NCBI GenBank assembly: GCA_003212555.1 | Contig: QCPK01000008.1 | Location: 1 to 44,544 of the forward strand | Direction: 5' to 3' | DNA length: 44,544 nucleotides | Origin: Prochlorococcus sp. AG-436-K22 | GTDB lineage: Bacteria > Cyanobacteriota > Cyanobacteriia > PCC-6307 > Cyanobiaceae | Shown: positions 1-10,420 of the stretch, piece after piece | Numbering within the stretch: the first letter of the stretch is position 1 | How the letters are laid out: every line of letters starts with the position of its first letter | Position numbers and translations under genes: made by a program | The notes under the pieces: model-generated | Databases searched by the model: none | What the model was told of the DNA's origin: nothing | The model's input: only the letters and a program-made list of their open reading frames with translations

Positions 1-487
1 CTATACCAGAGGGAACCTCATTAATACCAACAGCAATTTTTGTAGTGATGGAATTTAATGCGCCAGCAATTTTTGCCATGAGTTCTTCTCTCGAAGGTAG
101 AGCAGCAATTGCTTTTATTTCATCCTGAGAAAGGAGCTTGCCTTCAAAAAGGCCTCCTTTTGTCTCGGATTTGTTGGTTTCCTTTTGGAATGATTGGACT
201 GCCTTAAGTGCACTTCCTACATCGCCTTTTACAAGAACAAATGCATTGGTGCCAGTTAATAAAGATTCAAGGCCATTCCAAGAAGCATCTCCATTAATCG
301 CTTTACGCATCAAGGTGTTTTTAGTCACCTTGCAGATGCCTTTGCTGGGCTCTAGACGAGCACGCAAGTCAGACATCTCTTTAATGGATAAGCCCTTGTA
401 ATCAAGAACTAAAGCCATTTCGGCTTCATCGAGGAGGCCTTTAATCTCTTCGACAATTTGTTTTTTGCTCTCCAGCGTGCGGCCCAT
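1..487 (-). CDS. rplJ: 50S ribosomal protein L10, 3' end cut by window edge
   Basis: L10 anchors the L7/L12 stalk of the large ribosomal subunit, where translation factors bind. Reading down from the ATG at 487-485 gives an uninterrupted frame of 162 codons that runs off the left edge. It begins [19 protein letters not shown], contains [20 protein letters not shown] and [11 protein letters not shown], and ends inside the family's C-terminal helix region. L10 is usually about 175 residues, so only the last dozen or so codons are missing. It is the last visible gene of the secE-nusG-rplK-rplA-rplJ run, and rplL would be expected next, outside the window. About 240 untranslated bases precede it and look like a regulatory leader. 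There is no clear Shine-Dalgarno before the ATG. Confidence 0.95.
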   Translation of the reverse strand, partial: MGRTLESKKQIVEEIKGLLDEAEMALVLDYKGLSIKEMSDLRARLEPSKGICKVTKNTLMRKAINGDASWNGLESLLTGTNAFVLVKGDVGSALKAVQSFQKETNKSETKGGLFEGKLLSQDEIKAIAALPSREELMAKIAGALNSITTKIAVGINEVPSGI

Positions 488-712
488 AGGTATTGGATCG
501 AATCGGGGGAAGAAGCCGGACACACGGCCGTTTAATCTCTATTTTCTTAAGAGACGAGGGCGCTATTGATTCAATCCATTTTGGGAAAATCTTTGCGTTT
601 ACCTCGGCAGGATTTTAAATTAGCTGACCTGAAAATTAATTCAGATTAAGCTCAACCTGCTGTCTATGGCCGGGCGCATGCCCGTTTGGAGTTAACCAAT
701 CTATTAACGATA
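488..712 (-). promoter_or_regulatory. Probable L10 (rplJ) autoregulatory mRNA leader
   Basis: The rplA-rplJ spacer is about 240 bases, far longer than the neighbouring spacers. Read as minus-strand RNA it has the core CCTGCCGAGGT (complement at 601-611), which I recall as typical of bacterial rplJ leaders. Its GCAGG half can pair upstream (607-611 with 656-660). Between these arms is a small hairpin (629-633 with 640-644, loop 634-639). A further GC stem sits at 671-684. This nested layout fits the L10(L12)4-binding leader that represses its own operon. Identification rests on the core motif and hand pairing; a covariance search with the Rfam L10 leader model would decide it. Confidence 0.6.
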
Positions 713-726
713 CAACAAAGAGGTTC

Positions 727-1431
727 CTAATCTTCTTTTTTGTCTTGCAAAGAAGCAAAATCTACTTCTACAGAAGCTCCCATCGTTGAAGTTATATAAA
801 AGCTTTTCCAGTAACGTCCTTTTGCTCCACTTGGCTTATTTTTATCAATAGTTTCAAATAAGACTTTAAGATTATCTAAAAGGTCCTCTGCAGAAAAACT
901 TGCTTTTCCAAAACGAACATGAACAATTCCAGCTCGATCTGCTCTGAATTCAAGTTTTCCAGCTTTGAATTCTTGTATAGCTCCATTTAGATCTGTTGTT
1001 ACAGTGCCAGCTTTAGGGTTGGGCATTAGCCCTCTAGGACCAAGTACTCTTCCTAGTTTTGCAACTTTCGGCATCATATCTGGAGTAGATATGAGTAGAT
1101 CAAAGTTCATTTCCCCTTTATTTATTGTTTCTATTAGATCTTCTTCTCCGGCAAGGTCTGCACCTGCTTGACTGGCCTCAGCAACCTTTTCTCCTTTTGC
1201 TATAACAGCAATGCGCACTTTTTGGCCAGTCCCTTTTGGCAGTGCGACTGTTGTTCTTAATTGTTGGTCAGTGTATTTGGGATCAATACCTAAGCGAATG
1301 TGAGCTTCAATTGTTTCATCGAATTTTGCAGTGGCATTTTCTTTCACTAATTGGATTGCTTCTAAAGGTAGATATGACCTTTCCTCAATTTTGGAGGATA
1401 GAGAGGCCATTCTTTTTGAAGTTTTTGTCAT
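727..1431 (-). CDS. rplA: 50S ribosomal protein L1
   Basis: L1 forms the mobile stalk at the E site and helps release deacylated tRNA. The 234-residue product has normal family length, with the signature region [20 protein letters not shown] near residue 120 and the downstream [11 protein letters not shown]. The ATG at 1431 gives [17 protein letters not shown]; an internal Met8 is an alternative start. It follows rplK by about 86 bases on the same strand and precedes the rplJ leader, the standard L11-L1-L10 order. In many bacteria L1 represses the L11-L1 mRNA; I see no specific site for that here. Confidence 0.98.
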   Translation of the reverse strand: MTKTSKRMASLSSKIEERSYLPLEAIQLVKENATAKFDETIEAHIRLGIDPKYTDQQLRTTVALPKGTGQKVRIAVIAKGEKVAEASQAGADLAGEEDLIETINKGEMNFDLLISTPDMMPKVAKLGRVLGPRGLMPNPKAGTVTTDLNGAIQEFKAGKLEFRADRAGIVHVRFGKASFSAEDLLDNLKVLFETIDKNKPSGAKGRYWKSFYITSTMGASVEVDFASLQDKKED

Positions 1432-1517
1432 GAGATTTCTGTGGGGTTCAAGCGACAGGTTTGTCTCCCCCTGTAATGGTGGGTAGAGTTTAGGTAGTAA
1501 GAAAATTGATAAGGGAA

Positions 1518-1943
1518 TTAATCACTTACAGAAACACCCATATTTCGGGCAGTTCCTTCAATTACCTTCATCGCAGATTCAACATTATTGCAGTTGAGAT
1601 CGGGCAATTTGGTTTTTGCAATTTCTTCTAGTTGTGCACGATTGATACTACCTGCTTGACCTTTGGCTGACTCTCCAGAACCTTTAGCAATCCCTGCAGC
1701 TTTTGTAATTAGTACTGAGGCTGGGGGGGTTTTAGTGATAAAGGTGAAACTTCTGTCTTCAAAAACAGAAATCTCAACAGGGATCACTAAGCCTGCTTTT
1801 TCTTGAGTTTTTGCATTGTATTCCTTGCAAAAAGCCATAATGTTGACTCCATGTTGACCTAGAGCAGGACCAACTGGAGGAGCAGGGTTTGCTTTGCCGG
1901 CCTGAAGGGCCAATTTGATCACAGCTACAACTTTCTTTGCCAT
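1518..1943 (-). CDS. rplK: 50S ribosomal protein L11
   Basis: L11 lies at the GTPase-associated centre of the large subunit with L10. The 141-residue product opens with [20 protein letters not shown] and [20 protein letters not shown], the conserved N-terminal domain. It ends with the RNA-binding C-terminal domain, including a KLPDLN segment and the motif [16 protein letters not shown]. Length matches the family exactly. It sits between nusG and rplA on the same strand, as in most bacteria. The spacer to nusG (1944-2061) contains an exact 10-base direct repeat, AATTAATGAG at 2041-2050 and 2052-2061, whose role is unclear. Confidence 0.98.
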   Translation of the reverse strand: MAKKVVAVIKLALQAGKANPAPPVGPALGQHGVNIMAFCKEYNAKTQEKAGLVIPVEISVFEDRSFTFITKTPPASVLITKAAGIAKGSGESAKGQAGSINRAQLEEIAKTKLPDLNCNNVESAMKVIEGTARNMGVSVSD

Positions 1944-2061
1944 CTTTAATTGAGGAAATGATTAATTACGGATTACCTTGTAAAAAGGAAAAATTTGAAA
2001 AGGTTATGGCAAACCTACTTCATTTGCATGCCCACTACTTAATTAATGAGCAATTAATGAG

Positions 2062-2721
2062 TTAGTTCTGTTTATTGATTTGAGAGAATTCTAGCTCTAC
2101 TGGTGTTTCTCTTCCAAAAATTGAAAGAAGAGCTTTCAGCTTGTTTCTTTCCCCAGAAACCTCAATTACTTCTCCTTGGAAATCTTTAAATGGTCCTGAT
2201 GTGACAAGAATCTGATCTCCTTCGGCTAAATCGAGTTTTACAACTGTTTTCTTTTCTGCTGCTCGTTTAAAAATTCTATTAACTTCTTGCCTGCTTAGTG
2301 GTCTTGGCTTTATATGACCTCTCCCTCTACCAGTTGCCCTACGATCTTCAGCTCCAACAAAATTGATCACATTTGGTGTACTTCGAACAGCCATCATTGT
2401 GTCTTCATCAAGCACCATTCTTACAAGTACGTATCCAGGGAAGACTTTCTCTTCGGTTGATTGTCGGCTCCCATCTTTTTTTACTTTCACAGCAGGCGTT
2501 TGAGGAATTTCTATCTCTAGGATTCTATTGCTCACACCTAATGTGACAGCCCTTTGCTCCAGAGTGGCTTTGACTTTTTTTTCACAACTTGAAGCAACTT
2601 GAATTGCATACCAGCGAGCAATAGTTGTTTTTCCAGTAGAACTGTTGTCCTCTGCATGAGAGGGAGGAGTTATATCCATTACCTGACTAGAATCTTGGAG
2701 TCTGGGATCAATTTCTGACAC
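2062..2721 (-). CDS. nusG: Transcription antitermination/termination factor NusG
   Basis: NusG binds RNA polymerase through its N-terminal NGN domain and contacts Rho or ribosomal S10 through its C-terminal KOW domain. The NGN domain starts at ARWYAIQVASSCEKKV, near residue 35, and includes FPGYVLVRM. The KOW motif is in EGDQILVTSGPFKDFQGEV near residue 165. The product is 219 residues because about 34 polar residues precede the NGN domain, longer than the roughly 180-residue enterobacterial protein. The open frame starts at a GTG (2721); an in-frame ATG at 2679 would remove 14 residues and is a fair alternative. It lies between secE and rplK in the same operon. Confidence 0.96.
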   Translation of the reverse strand: MSEIDPRLQDSSQVMDITPPSHAEDNSSTGKTTIARWYAIQVASSCEKKVKATLEQRAVTLGVSNRILEIEIPQTPAVKVKKDGSRQSTEEKVFPGYVLVRMVLDEDTMMAVRSTPNVINFVGAEDRRATGRGRGHIKPRPLSRQEVNRIFKRAAEKKTVVKLDLAEGDQILVTSGPFKDFQGEVIEVSGERNKLKALLSIFGRETPVELEFSQINKQN

Positions 2722-2775
2722 GTGTGTGATGGGAGTTTAAGTGAGTTTTAAGTAAAGATGTTGAACTTTCTTGAT

Positions 2776-3018
2776 TCAACTGAAGATTTGTGATGCCCCC
2801 CAGCCAAAGAAACGGCTGATTGACGCTATTAATGCTGCTGATAGTGTAACCATTAATATCACTGCTACCGACTCGCTAAAGAGTTGTTGTCGACTTGGCC
2901 AAACAACTAGTTTCAATTCATCAACAGTTGAGCTCAGAAAGTCCTTCTTAGGAGATGGCTTCTCTTTCTCAGGTGGAGAGAGGGAATTGGGGTTTTCTTG
3001 AGGCGTTGAACTTGTCAC
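2776..3018 (-). CDS. secE: Preprotein translocase subunit SecE
   Basis: SecE clamps the SecY channel that moves proteins across or into the plasma and thylakoid membranes. The 80-residue product is the short single-span form: a polar N-terminus, the amphipathic segment STVDELKLVVWPSRQQLF with the conserved VVWPSR, then one membrane helix (about residues 45-70). It starts at GTG (3018) and ends about 55 bases before nusG, the classic secE-nusG pair. A similar-length frame on the opposite strand over the same bases is a shadow. Confidence 0.95.
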   Translation of the reverse strand: MTSSTPQENPNSLSPPEKEKPSPKKDFLSSTVDELKLVVWPSRQQLFSESVAVILMVTLSAALIASISRFFGWGASQIFS

Positions 3019-3100
3019 GATATATTCAGCCTGAGGTTAATTATGCCTTAGCAAATGCAATGGCTGTTTTTAAATAATAGGTTAGGAGATAAGAAAATTG

Positions 3101-5869
3101 TTAGTTTTCTGCACAAAACTCTAATGATTTTGGACTCTCTTTGGAAGTGGTTACTCTTACTGCCTTTGATCCCATGAACTGGTTTTCCAATAATTTAGTT
3201 GCCAGGGGATTCTCTATACGCCTTCTAAGAATCCGTCTTAAAGGCCTAGCACCATATTCAGGCTCATAGGCTTCTATTGCAAGGCTTTCAATCGTAGACT
3301 CGTCTACACGAAGCTCTAAGTTTTGTTCTCCTAATAAATCTGTTAATTCATTTAATTGGAGCTTGATTATTTTTTGAAGATTAGCTTGCGTGAGCGGGTT
3401 AAAACGAATGACCTCATCAACTCGATTTAAGAATTCAGGACGAAAATTTTTGCTTAAAGCATCATTAATACTCTTGTCCAATTTTACCTTTAGGTGAACG
3501 TGATCTTCTGTTTGCACCTTGGATAATTTTGCATTTTCTAGAATTTCTCTGCTTGCAAGATTGCTTGTCATGACAACTACAGTGTGGCGAAAATCGATTG
3601 TTCTGCCTTGCGAATCGGTTAAACGACCATCGTCTAAAACTTGTAAAAGAATATTGAATACATCTGGATGAGCTTTTTCTATTTCATCTAGTAATAAGAC
3701 GGCATATGGTCTGTTACGAATTTCTTCTGTTAGTTGTCCTCCTTGCTCATATCCAACATATCCAGGAGGAGCGCCAATCAGACGAGCTACTGCATTTCTT
3801 TCCATAAATTCACTCATGTCTAGCCTTACCAAAGCTTCTGATTCATCGAATAGAGATGCTGCAAGTGTTTTAGCAAGTTCTGTTTTACCCACACCTGTCG
3901 GTCCTAGAAACAAAAAAGAACCGATAGGTCTTCGACTATCTTTCATACCAGCACGAGCTCTTTTGATTGCGGCAGCAACAGCTTTAACAGCTTCTTTTTG
4001 ACCAATTACTTTAGTGGACAAGTCTTTTTCGAGATTTAATAGTTTCTGTCTTTCTTCAGCAAGTACTTTATTAACTGGTATCCCTGTCCACCGAGCAACA
4101 ATATTTGCAATATCTTCTGATTCAACTTGATCTTTAATTATTAATTTCCCATCACGCTTTAAGGCCTCCCTTTCGCTAGAGATTAAAGTCATTCTTTTTT
4201 GTAAGTGATGCAGTTCATCATATTGAAGCCTTGCAGCTTCCTCTAGTTGGCCATTTAGCTCAGCTTCGGCAATAGATAGCTTGAGATCCTTTTCTTGAAA
4301 AGAAAGTTCCTTAAGTTCATCTAGGATATCTTTTTCATCATTCCATCTGTCGTTGAGATCATTTAACTTATCCTCTAAAAGGTATTTCTTCTTCTGATGT
4401 TCTTCTTTATTGTGATTAAGCACTTCCTTATGACTATTTAATAAAATAGATTCTATCTTTCTAAGACTTAACTCTGCTTCCTGAATAAGTTTTGGCTTTG
4501 ATGTTGATTCCATTCTGATTTGAGCTGAAGCTTCATCAATAAGATCAATTGCTTTATCTGGGAGACAACGATCACTGATATATCTATCAGCAAGACGAGT
4601 TGATGTTATTAAAGCTTCATCAGTAATACTTACTTGATGATGTTGTTCATAACGCTCTTTAATTCCTCTTAGTATTTCTATGCTTAATTCAAGAGATGGC
4701 TCTTTAATATGAACTTGTTGAAACCTTCTATTGAGAGCTTGATCTTTCTCAATGGTTTTTCGATAACTTTCAGGTGTTGTAGCTCCGATACATCTGATGT
4801 CCCCATTTGCCAGGACAGGTTTCAACAAACTTCCCGCATCAGTACTTGATCTTTCATTGCTTATAATTGTATGCAAATCGTCAATAAATAAAACAACTCC
4901 TGCACTAGGATTGCTTGCTTCTTTTAGAACTGATCTAAAGCGCTCTTCGAATTGTCCACGGAATTTTGTCCCAGCTATTAAGGCACCTATATCTAGTAAA
5001 ATTAGCTTCAAACCCTTTACAGAATCAGGAACATCACCTTTAATAATCCTTTGTGCTAATAATTCAGCAATCGCTGTTTTACCTACCCCAGATGAGCCAA
5101 TTAGTACAGGGTTATTTTTACCTCTTCTAGATAACACTTTTATGGTTAGTTGAATTTCTTGGTCTCTACCAATTACAGGATCTAGCTCGCCATTTTCTGC
5201 GGCAAGAGTAAGATCTTTCCCATATAACTCCAGTGCATTAGACTCCTGTTCTAATTGTAGCTGAGTGGTTTCTTTTAACTTCTTTGTATCTATAGCAACC
5301 TTATTAATTTCATTTCCCTTTACTTCATTATTAGTCGAAATTAATAAGTTTTTTGGTGATTTAAATACAGGTTCCTTTGATGTTCTTTGGATAATTGGTT
5401 TTGGAAGACTTTTCAACTCGCCTTCTAATATTTCACTTGTTAAACCAAGCTCGTTAAAAAGTTCAGATCCAATACGCTTGTCCCTAGCAATTGCAATAAG
5501 TATGTGTGATATTTCAATAAATCTTGATCCCCAACTTCCTCGAAATGTATCTGCCTTATCGAGAAGCATTTCTAGATCTTCACCAATAAATAATTCAGAT
5601 GAGTTGCAAGATTGAATATTTGCAAGAAATTCTTCTAATTTGTCTAGCAATTCAAAGTTATTAACTGGAAGTGCTTCAACTAGATCACGATACTTTTCAT
5701 TATTAAATAGAACTTGTAGAAGATGCTCTACATCGAAATATTCATGCTTCCATCTACGTGCTTCTTGTTCACCACTGAGCAAGAGATTCCAAGCATCATC
5801 ACTAAAACGATCAGGAGTGGAAGTTAAGCTCTGGGGCATTGATAGTGATTGGGTTGTCTGATATAGCAT
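3101..5869 (-). CDS. clpB: ClpB-type AAA+ disaggregase (ClpB2-like paralog)
   Basis: Hsp100/ClpB proteins thread aggregated polypeptides through a hexamer with DnaK/DnaJ. The 922-residue product has a Clp N-domain (about 20-150), a first AAA module with Walker A GSSGVGKT (258-265) and Walker B VVLFIDDLH (325-333), a long charged coiled-coil middle domain (about 455-580), and a second AAA module with GPTGVGKT near 655. There is no ClpP-binding loop that I can see, so it is a disaggregase rather than a protease partner. The linker between N-domain and first AAA module (about 155-215) is long and polar, and the first Walker B has FIDDLH rather than the usual FIDEIH. Its place between gloA and secE, and these deviations, suggest the second cyanobacterial paralog rather than the main heat-shock ClpB. 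No heat-shock promoter is visible. Confidence 0.93.
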   Translation of the reverse strand: MLYQTTQSLSMPQSLTSTPDRFSDDAWNLLLSGEQEARRWKHEYFDVEHLLQVLFNNEKYRDLVEALPVNNFELLDKLEEFLANIQSCNSSELFIGEDLEMLLDKADTFRGSWGSRFIEISHILIAIARDKRIGSELFNELGLTSEILEGELKSLPKPIIQRTSKEPVFKSPKNLLISTNNEVKGNEINKVAIDTKKLKETTQLQLEQESNALELYGKDLTLAAENGELDPVIGRDQEIQLTIKVLSRRGKNNPVLIGSSGVGKTAIAELLAQRIIKGDVPDSVKGLKLILLDIGALIAGTKFRGQFEERFRSVLKEASNPSAGVVLFIDDLHTIISNERSSTDAGSLLKPVLANGDIRCIGATTPESYRKTIEKDQALNRRFQQVHIKEPSLELSIEILRGIKERYEQHHQVSITDEALITSTRLADRYISDRCLPDKAIDLIDEASAQIRMESTSKPKLIQEAELSLRKIESILLNSHKEVLNHNKEEHQKKKYLLEDKLNDLNDRWNDEKDILDELKELSFQEKDLKLSIAEAELNGQLEEAARLQYDELHHLQKRMTLISSEREALKRDGKLIIKDQVESEDIANIVARWTGIPVNKVLAEERQKLLNLEKDLSTKVIGQKEAVKAVAAAIKRARAGMKDSRRPIGSFLFLGPTGVGKTELAKTLAASLFDESEALVRLDMSEFMERNAVARLIGAPPGYVGYEQGGQLTEEIRNRPYAVLLLDEIEKAHPDVFNILLQVLDDGRLTDSQGRTIDFRHTVVVMTSNLASREILENAKLSKVQTEDHVHLKVKLDKSINDALSKNFRPEFLNRVDEVIRFNPLTQANLQKIIKLQLNELTDLLGEQNLELRVDESTIESLAIEAYEPEYGARPLRRILRRRIENPLATKLLENQFMGSKAVRVTTSKESPKSLEFCAEN

Positions 5870-5874
5870 TTGAG

Positions 5875-6276
5875 TTAATTATTTTGTTCTTTAGATGCAA
5901 GATCAATTAATTCAATCTTGTAGGAGTCTGGGTCTTCAATGAAAGCAATAATTGTTTTACCATGTTTCATTGGCCCTGGCTTTCGATGAATTTTGTAGCC
6001 ATTTTTTTCAATTGATGCACAGGTTTGATAAATATTTTGAACACCGAGGGCAATATGACCAAAACCATTCCCTATATCATAATCTTTAGTATCCCAATTA
6101 TGAGTTAACTCAAGAACAGAAGACTCCTCTTCGGGCCCATAACCAAGAAAAGCAAGTGTAAAACGTCCTGTAGGGTAATCTTTCTTTCTTAAGAGTTTCA
6201 TGCCTAATATTTTGCAGTAAAACCAAATTGATTTTTCTAAATCAGTAACTCGAAGCATTGTATGAAGTATTCGCAT
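5875..6276 (-). CDS. gloA: Lactoylglutathione lyase (glyoxalase I)
   Basis: Glyoxalase I isomerises the methylglyoxal-glutathione hemithioacetal to S-lactoylglutathione. The 133-residue product has the two beta-alpha-beta-beta-beta halves of the family and a complete metal set: His5 (RILHTMLRV), Glu56 (LELTHNW), His74 (FGHIALGV) and Glu122 (KIELI). The motif VTDLEKSIWFYCKILGMKLL is typical. The ATG at 6276 is the natural start. The stop lies 5 bases before the clpB start, so the two genes are probably co-transcribed. Upstream is a 146-base divergent region shared with eno. Confidence 0.95.
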   Translation of the reverse strand: MRILHTMLRVTDLEKSIWFYCKILGMKLLRKKDYPTGRFTLAFLGYGPEEESSVLELTHNWDTKDYDIGNGFGHIALGVQNIYQTCASIEKNGYKIHRKPGPMKHGKTIIAFIEDPDSYKIELIDLASKEQNN

Positions 6277-6407
6277 GTTTTAGAAACTCTTTATTTTGAA
6301 GTTATCTACATTCTGCCTGGAGTTTTCATTTTTGAAAAAGCTAGGCAAATGCCAAAACCCTAAAAAAGTCTAAGTAAATGGGCCCGAGAGCTCATAAGAT
6401 CTAATAA

Positions 6408-7724
<1,317 letters not shown>

Positions 7725-7745
7725 CTTTTCAATCAATCTTGTTCT

Positions 7746-9440
7746 TTAGTTCTTAGTTGATTCAGTTTTTCTTTGGAGCTGCTCAAGCTTTTCGTCTCTT
7801 CTGATTTTCATTTGTAGTTTTAACCATTTGAGGGAAATAGGTAATGCTATGCCCATTGGTAATAAGGAGAAAATTGCTTTGTTGCTAGAAGCTAGAAGAG
7901 CTGCTGAGATGCCAAGGCAGCCTAACAATATTGATTGCCCCATTGATTGCTGAGCATTTATCATTCTGCGCAGTTGCCTATCAGATTCTCCAAGTCTGAT
8001 TTGTAGTTGGAGATCTCCTTGCTCTAGTCGTTCTAAGTTTTCATCTAGACGCTTTGGTAGCCCTACTGCTTTACTTCCTAGTTCACCGAATTGGCGCCCT
8101 ATTTCGTTGATCAAATCATTTGGATTCGAATTACTGGATGTCATTAGTTCAATTAGGTATGGCTTTGTTATTGCGATTAGATTAAAGCTTGAATCAAGAC
8201 TTCTACCTACACCTTCAAACGTAGATAGAGCTCTCATTACAAAAATCAGCTCAACAGGAAGCCTAAATGGTTGCCCATAAATTAACTCATAAAGATCTAC
8301 AGATAATTTCTCTATTGTATCTGTGTCAAAAGGTGGAGTAAGTCTTTCTTTTAACATTATCCTTATTAATCGTCTCACAGGACCTAAATCGATTCCTTTT
8401 GCAAGTAATCCCGCTGCTTGTAACTTTTTTACAAGTTCAGTTGCATCACCAAGAGCAGCTGCCTGAACCATGCCCCCAAGTTCATTTCTTAAACGATCTG
8501 AAATCATTCCCATCATTCCAAAGTCGTAGAAAATAAGGGAACCATCTGCAGAAACAGCTAGGTTCCCAGGATGAGGATCTGCATGAAAGAAACCGAATTC
8601 AATAAGTTGCTTTAAATAGCTAGACGCTCCTATTTCTACAATTGAGGAAGGATTAATCTCGTTTTTTATAATTTCTGATTGTTCATTTATTTTTATACCA
8701 GGTAGATAATCCAAGCAAAGAACTTTTTCCGTGCTTAGTTCCCATATAACGCTAGGAACTTTGATCTTTGGTTCATCAAGGAACTGCTGGCGAAATCTTG
8801 CAGCATATTGAGCTTCCACTTTGAAATCGAGCTCTTTTAGTAACACCCTTTTGCATTCTCTAGCCATTGCAACCCAGTCACGCCCTTTGCTTAAAGATTG
8901 CTTTGTTTGAAATACTGAAGCGACTTGTTGCATTATCTCTAGATCTACTCTGAAGTCCATTTCTAAACCAGGACGTTGAATTTTGAAAACTACTTTTCTT
9001 CCGCTAGTTAGGCATGCTCTATGAACTTGTGCGATTGAGGCGGCAGCAATAGGTTTTTCATCAAGGTCGATAATCTCTTTACATCGCTCTCCAAGCTCTT
9101 TTTGAAGAATTTCTTGAACTTTACCAAAACCAAATGCTGGTACTTGATCTTGTAACCCAGCTAATTCTATTATCCAGCTTCTTGGTAAAACATCAGGCCT
9201 GGCTGAAATTAGTTGACCAAGTTTTATGAATGCTGAGCCTAGTTTAAGAAATTCTTTTGCAAGCCACTTTGCTCTCCCTTGTTGCCTAATAGTTTCTTTT
9301 TGGTGCGAGAAGCCACCTATATAAGTCCATTTTTGAGAGTCGACCCACAATAAAAATAATAATTTTATTACAGATTTCCAAATTCTTATAGCACGGAAAT
9401 ATTGACGTAAGAATTTGATTATTGAGCTTGGAAGTATCAA
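7746..9440 (-). CDS. ABC1/UbiB-family atypical kinase
   Basis: Members of this family (UbiB, COQ8, plastid ABC1K) are atypical ATPase/kinases linked to quinone and prenyl-lipid metabolism. The 564-residue product has the diagnostic KxGQ motif (AFIKLGQLISARPDVLP, about 71-86), the Ala-rich nucleotide loop AAASIAQVH (132-140), the lysine of VVFKIQRPG (Lys153), and the catalytic and metal segments HADPHPGNL and YDFGMMG (near 285-310). A hydrophobic pair near the C-terminus (about 510-540) suggests membrane attachment. It starts at TTG (9440) overlapping the stop of the upstream gene by 4 bases, so translation is probably coupled. Cyanobacteria have several paralogs; substrate cannot be told from sequence. 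Confidence 0.92.
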   Translation of the reverse strand: MILPSSIIKFLRQYFRAIRIWKSVIKLLFLLWVDSQKWTYIGGFSHQKETIRQQGRAKWLAKEFLKLGSAFIKLGQLISARPDVLPRSWIIELAGLQDQVPAFGFGKVQEILQKELGERCKEIIDLDEKPIAAASIAQVHRACLTSGRKVVFKIQRPGLEMDFRVDLEIMQQVASVFQTKQSLSKGRDWVAMARECKRVLLKELDFKVEAQYAARFRQQFLDEPKIKVPSVIWELSTEKVLCLDYLPGIKINEQSEIIKNEINPSSIVEIGASSYLKQLIEFGFFHADPHPGNLAVSADGSLIFYDFGMMGMISDRLRNELGGMVQAAALGDATELVKKLQAAGLLAKGIDLGPVRRLIRIMLKERLTPPFDTDTIEKLSVDLYELIYGQPFRLPVELIFVMRALSTFEGVGRSLDSSFNLIAITKPYLIELMTSSNSNPNDLINEIGRQFGELGSKAVGLPKRLDENLERLEQGDLQLQIRLGESDRQLRRMINAQQSMGQSILLGCLGISAALLASSNKAIFSLLPMGIALPISLKWLKLQMKIRRDEKLEQLQRKTESTKN

Positions 9441-9751
9441 TTTATTTCCTCAATTTGATCTGATAGCTTTTCAATTTGATCTCTTATTTTATTTATTTTA
9501 TCTTGAAGAGTCTGATAAGAGTCTTTTTGGAAAGGCTCTTTGTTTAAATGCTTGGCTTCATTTTCTATTTTATTAATTCGTTCAGTTTCCTCAATAATTT
9601 CTTCTTTAAATATATCCCATTCTTTTTTGATGCGACCAGGTGCAACTTTGATGAAGTCTGATGCTTCGAAGACTGAAGAGGCAAAGTTATTGTCCAGGCG
9701 AACCTTAAGGCGGTTTAAAACAGCTTTGATTAAATTTTCAGAGGATGTCAT
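9437..9751 (-). CDS. Small coiled-coil protein, function unknown
   Basis: I do not recognise this 104-residue protein. The first 55 residues are mixed and basic (VLNRLKVRLDNNFASSVFEA, then FIKVAPGRIKKEWDIFKEE). The rest is highly charged with heptad-like spacing (KINKIRDQIEKLSDQIEEIN at the end), so a coiled coil is likely. There is no signal peptide or membrane span. Its stop overlaps the TTG start of the ABC1 kinase by 4 bases, implying one transcript and possibly an accessory role with the kinase. A frame on the opposite strand covers the same region but has no support. Confidence 0.75.
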   Translation of the reverse strand: MTSSENLIKAVLNRLKVRLDNNFASSVFEASDFIKVAPGRIKKEWDIFKEEIIEETERINKIENEAKHLNKEPFQKDSYQTLQDKINKIRDQIEKLSDQIEEIN

Positions 9752-10420
9752 TAAGCTACTGTCCTTAAGATTAATTTTATAAGATTTTGGATGATCTATG
9801 AATTCCCTAAGTTGATTGTTCTACTTTGAGCAGATAAAACCAAAGAAATTTAACGCTATTGCTAGGAAGCTAAATTTCATGAAAGAATTGATTGTTATGA
9901 AAATCTTTCTTTACGAGGCATTAAATGATGTGATTACTTGTCATGGTTTTAGAAAAGTAATTGCTTAGGATAGAGTACCTTTTTTGGTTAGACCAATTTC
10001 TTTTTTAAGAAATATTTAACTATGGTTGCTAATATTATCAAGCTTTTGAAGTGTTTTATGGGTTATTTCATATCCTATAGTGAGTGCCCAACCAATTAAA
10101 AATGGCATAAGTCAAAGATTGATAGCTGTTTGAAAACAGTTTTTTGTTTTGCTCATATTGGCCAGGTGAGAAATTTAGCTAAGAATAATAAGGACTGATT
10201 GAATTTGAAAGCAAAAAATTTTTTCTTGTTTAGCTGTTCTAATTCTATTTAGATATATGGTTCTTGTTCATATACGAGCCCATAATCAATCAATGCAGTT
10301 CTAAATTGACCATAATGGGATGTGAGAATTGATTATTAGTCTAAACCTAGGCTCCTTTCTCCTTTCTTAGTATTCTATGCTGCTCTAACCAAATCCAATT
10401 TTTAAGGAGCGTTTAAAATC
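9752..10420. other. Gene-poor spacer of about 670 bases
   Basis: No ORF above 30 codons is convincing here. A 29-codon frame on the plus strand (9879-9968, starting MKELIVMK, weak AGGA upstream) and a 30-codon frame on the minus strand (10016-10108, starting MPFLIGWALTIGYEI, which could be a short membrane peptide) are the only candidates, and both may be chance. A small hairpin, CTGTT/AACAG (10126-10130 with 10135-10139), is followed by six Ts on the plus strand and could end a short transcript. The last 100 bases presumably hold the promoter of the reductase gene. Compared with other spacers here this one is unusually long. Confidence 0.5.

Noticed and set aside
4797-5615. Two plus-strand frames of 118 and 116 codons within the clpB gene
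   Set aside because: They lie antisense to well-conserved ClpB domains, and their translations are Ser/Leu/Phe-rich without family resemblance. They are shadows of the clpB codon pattern.
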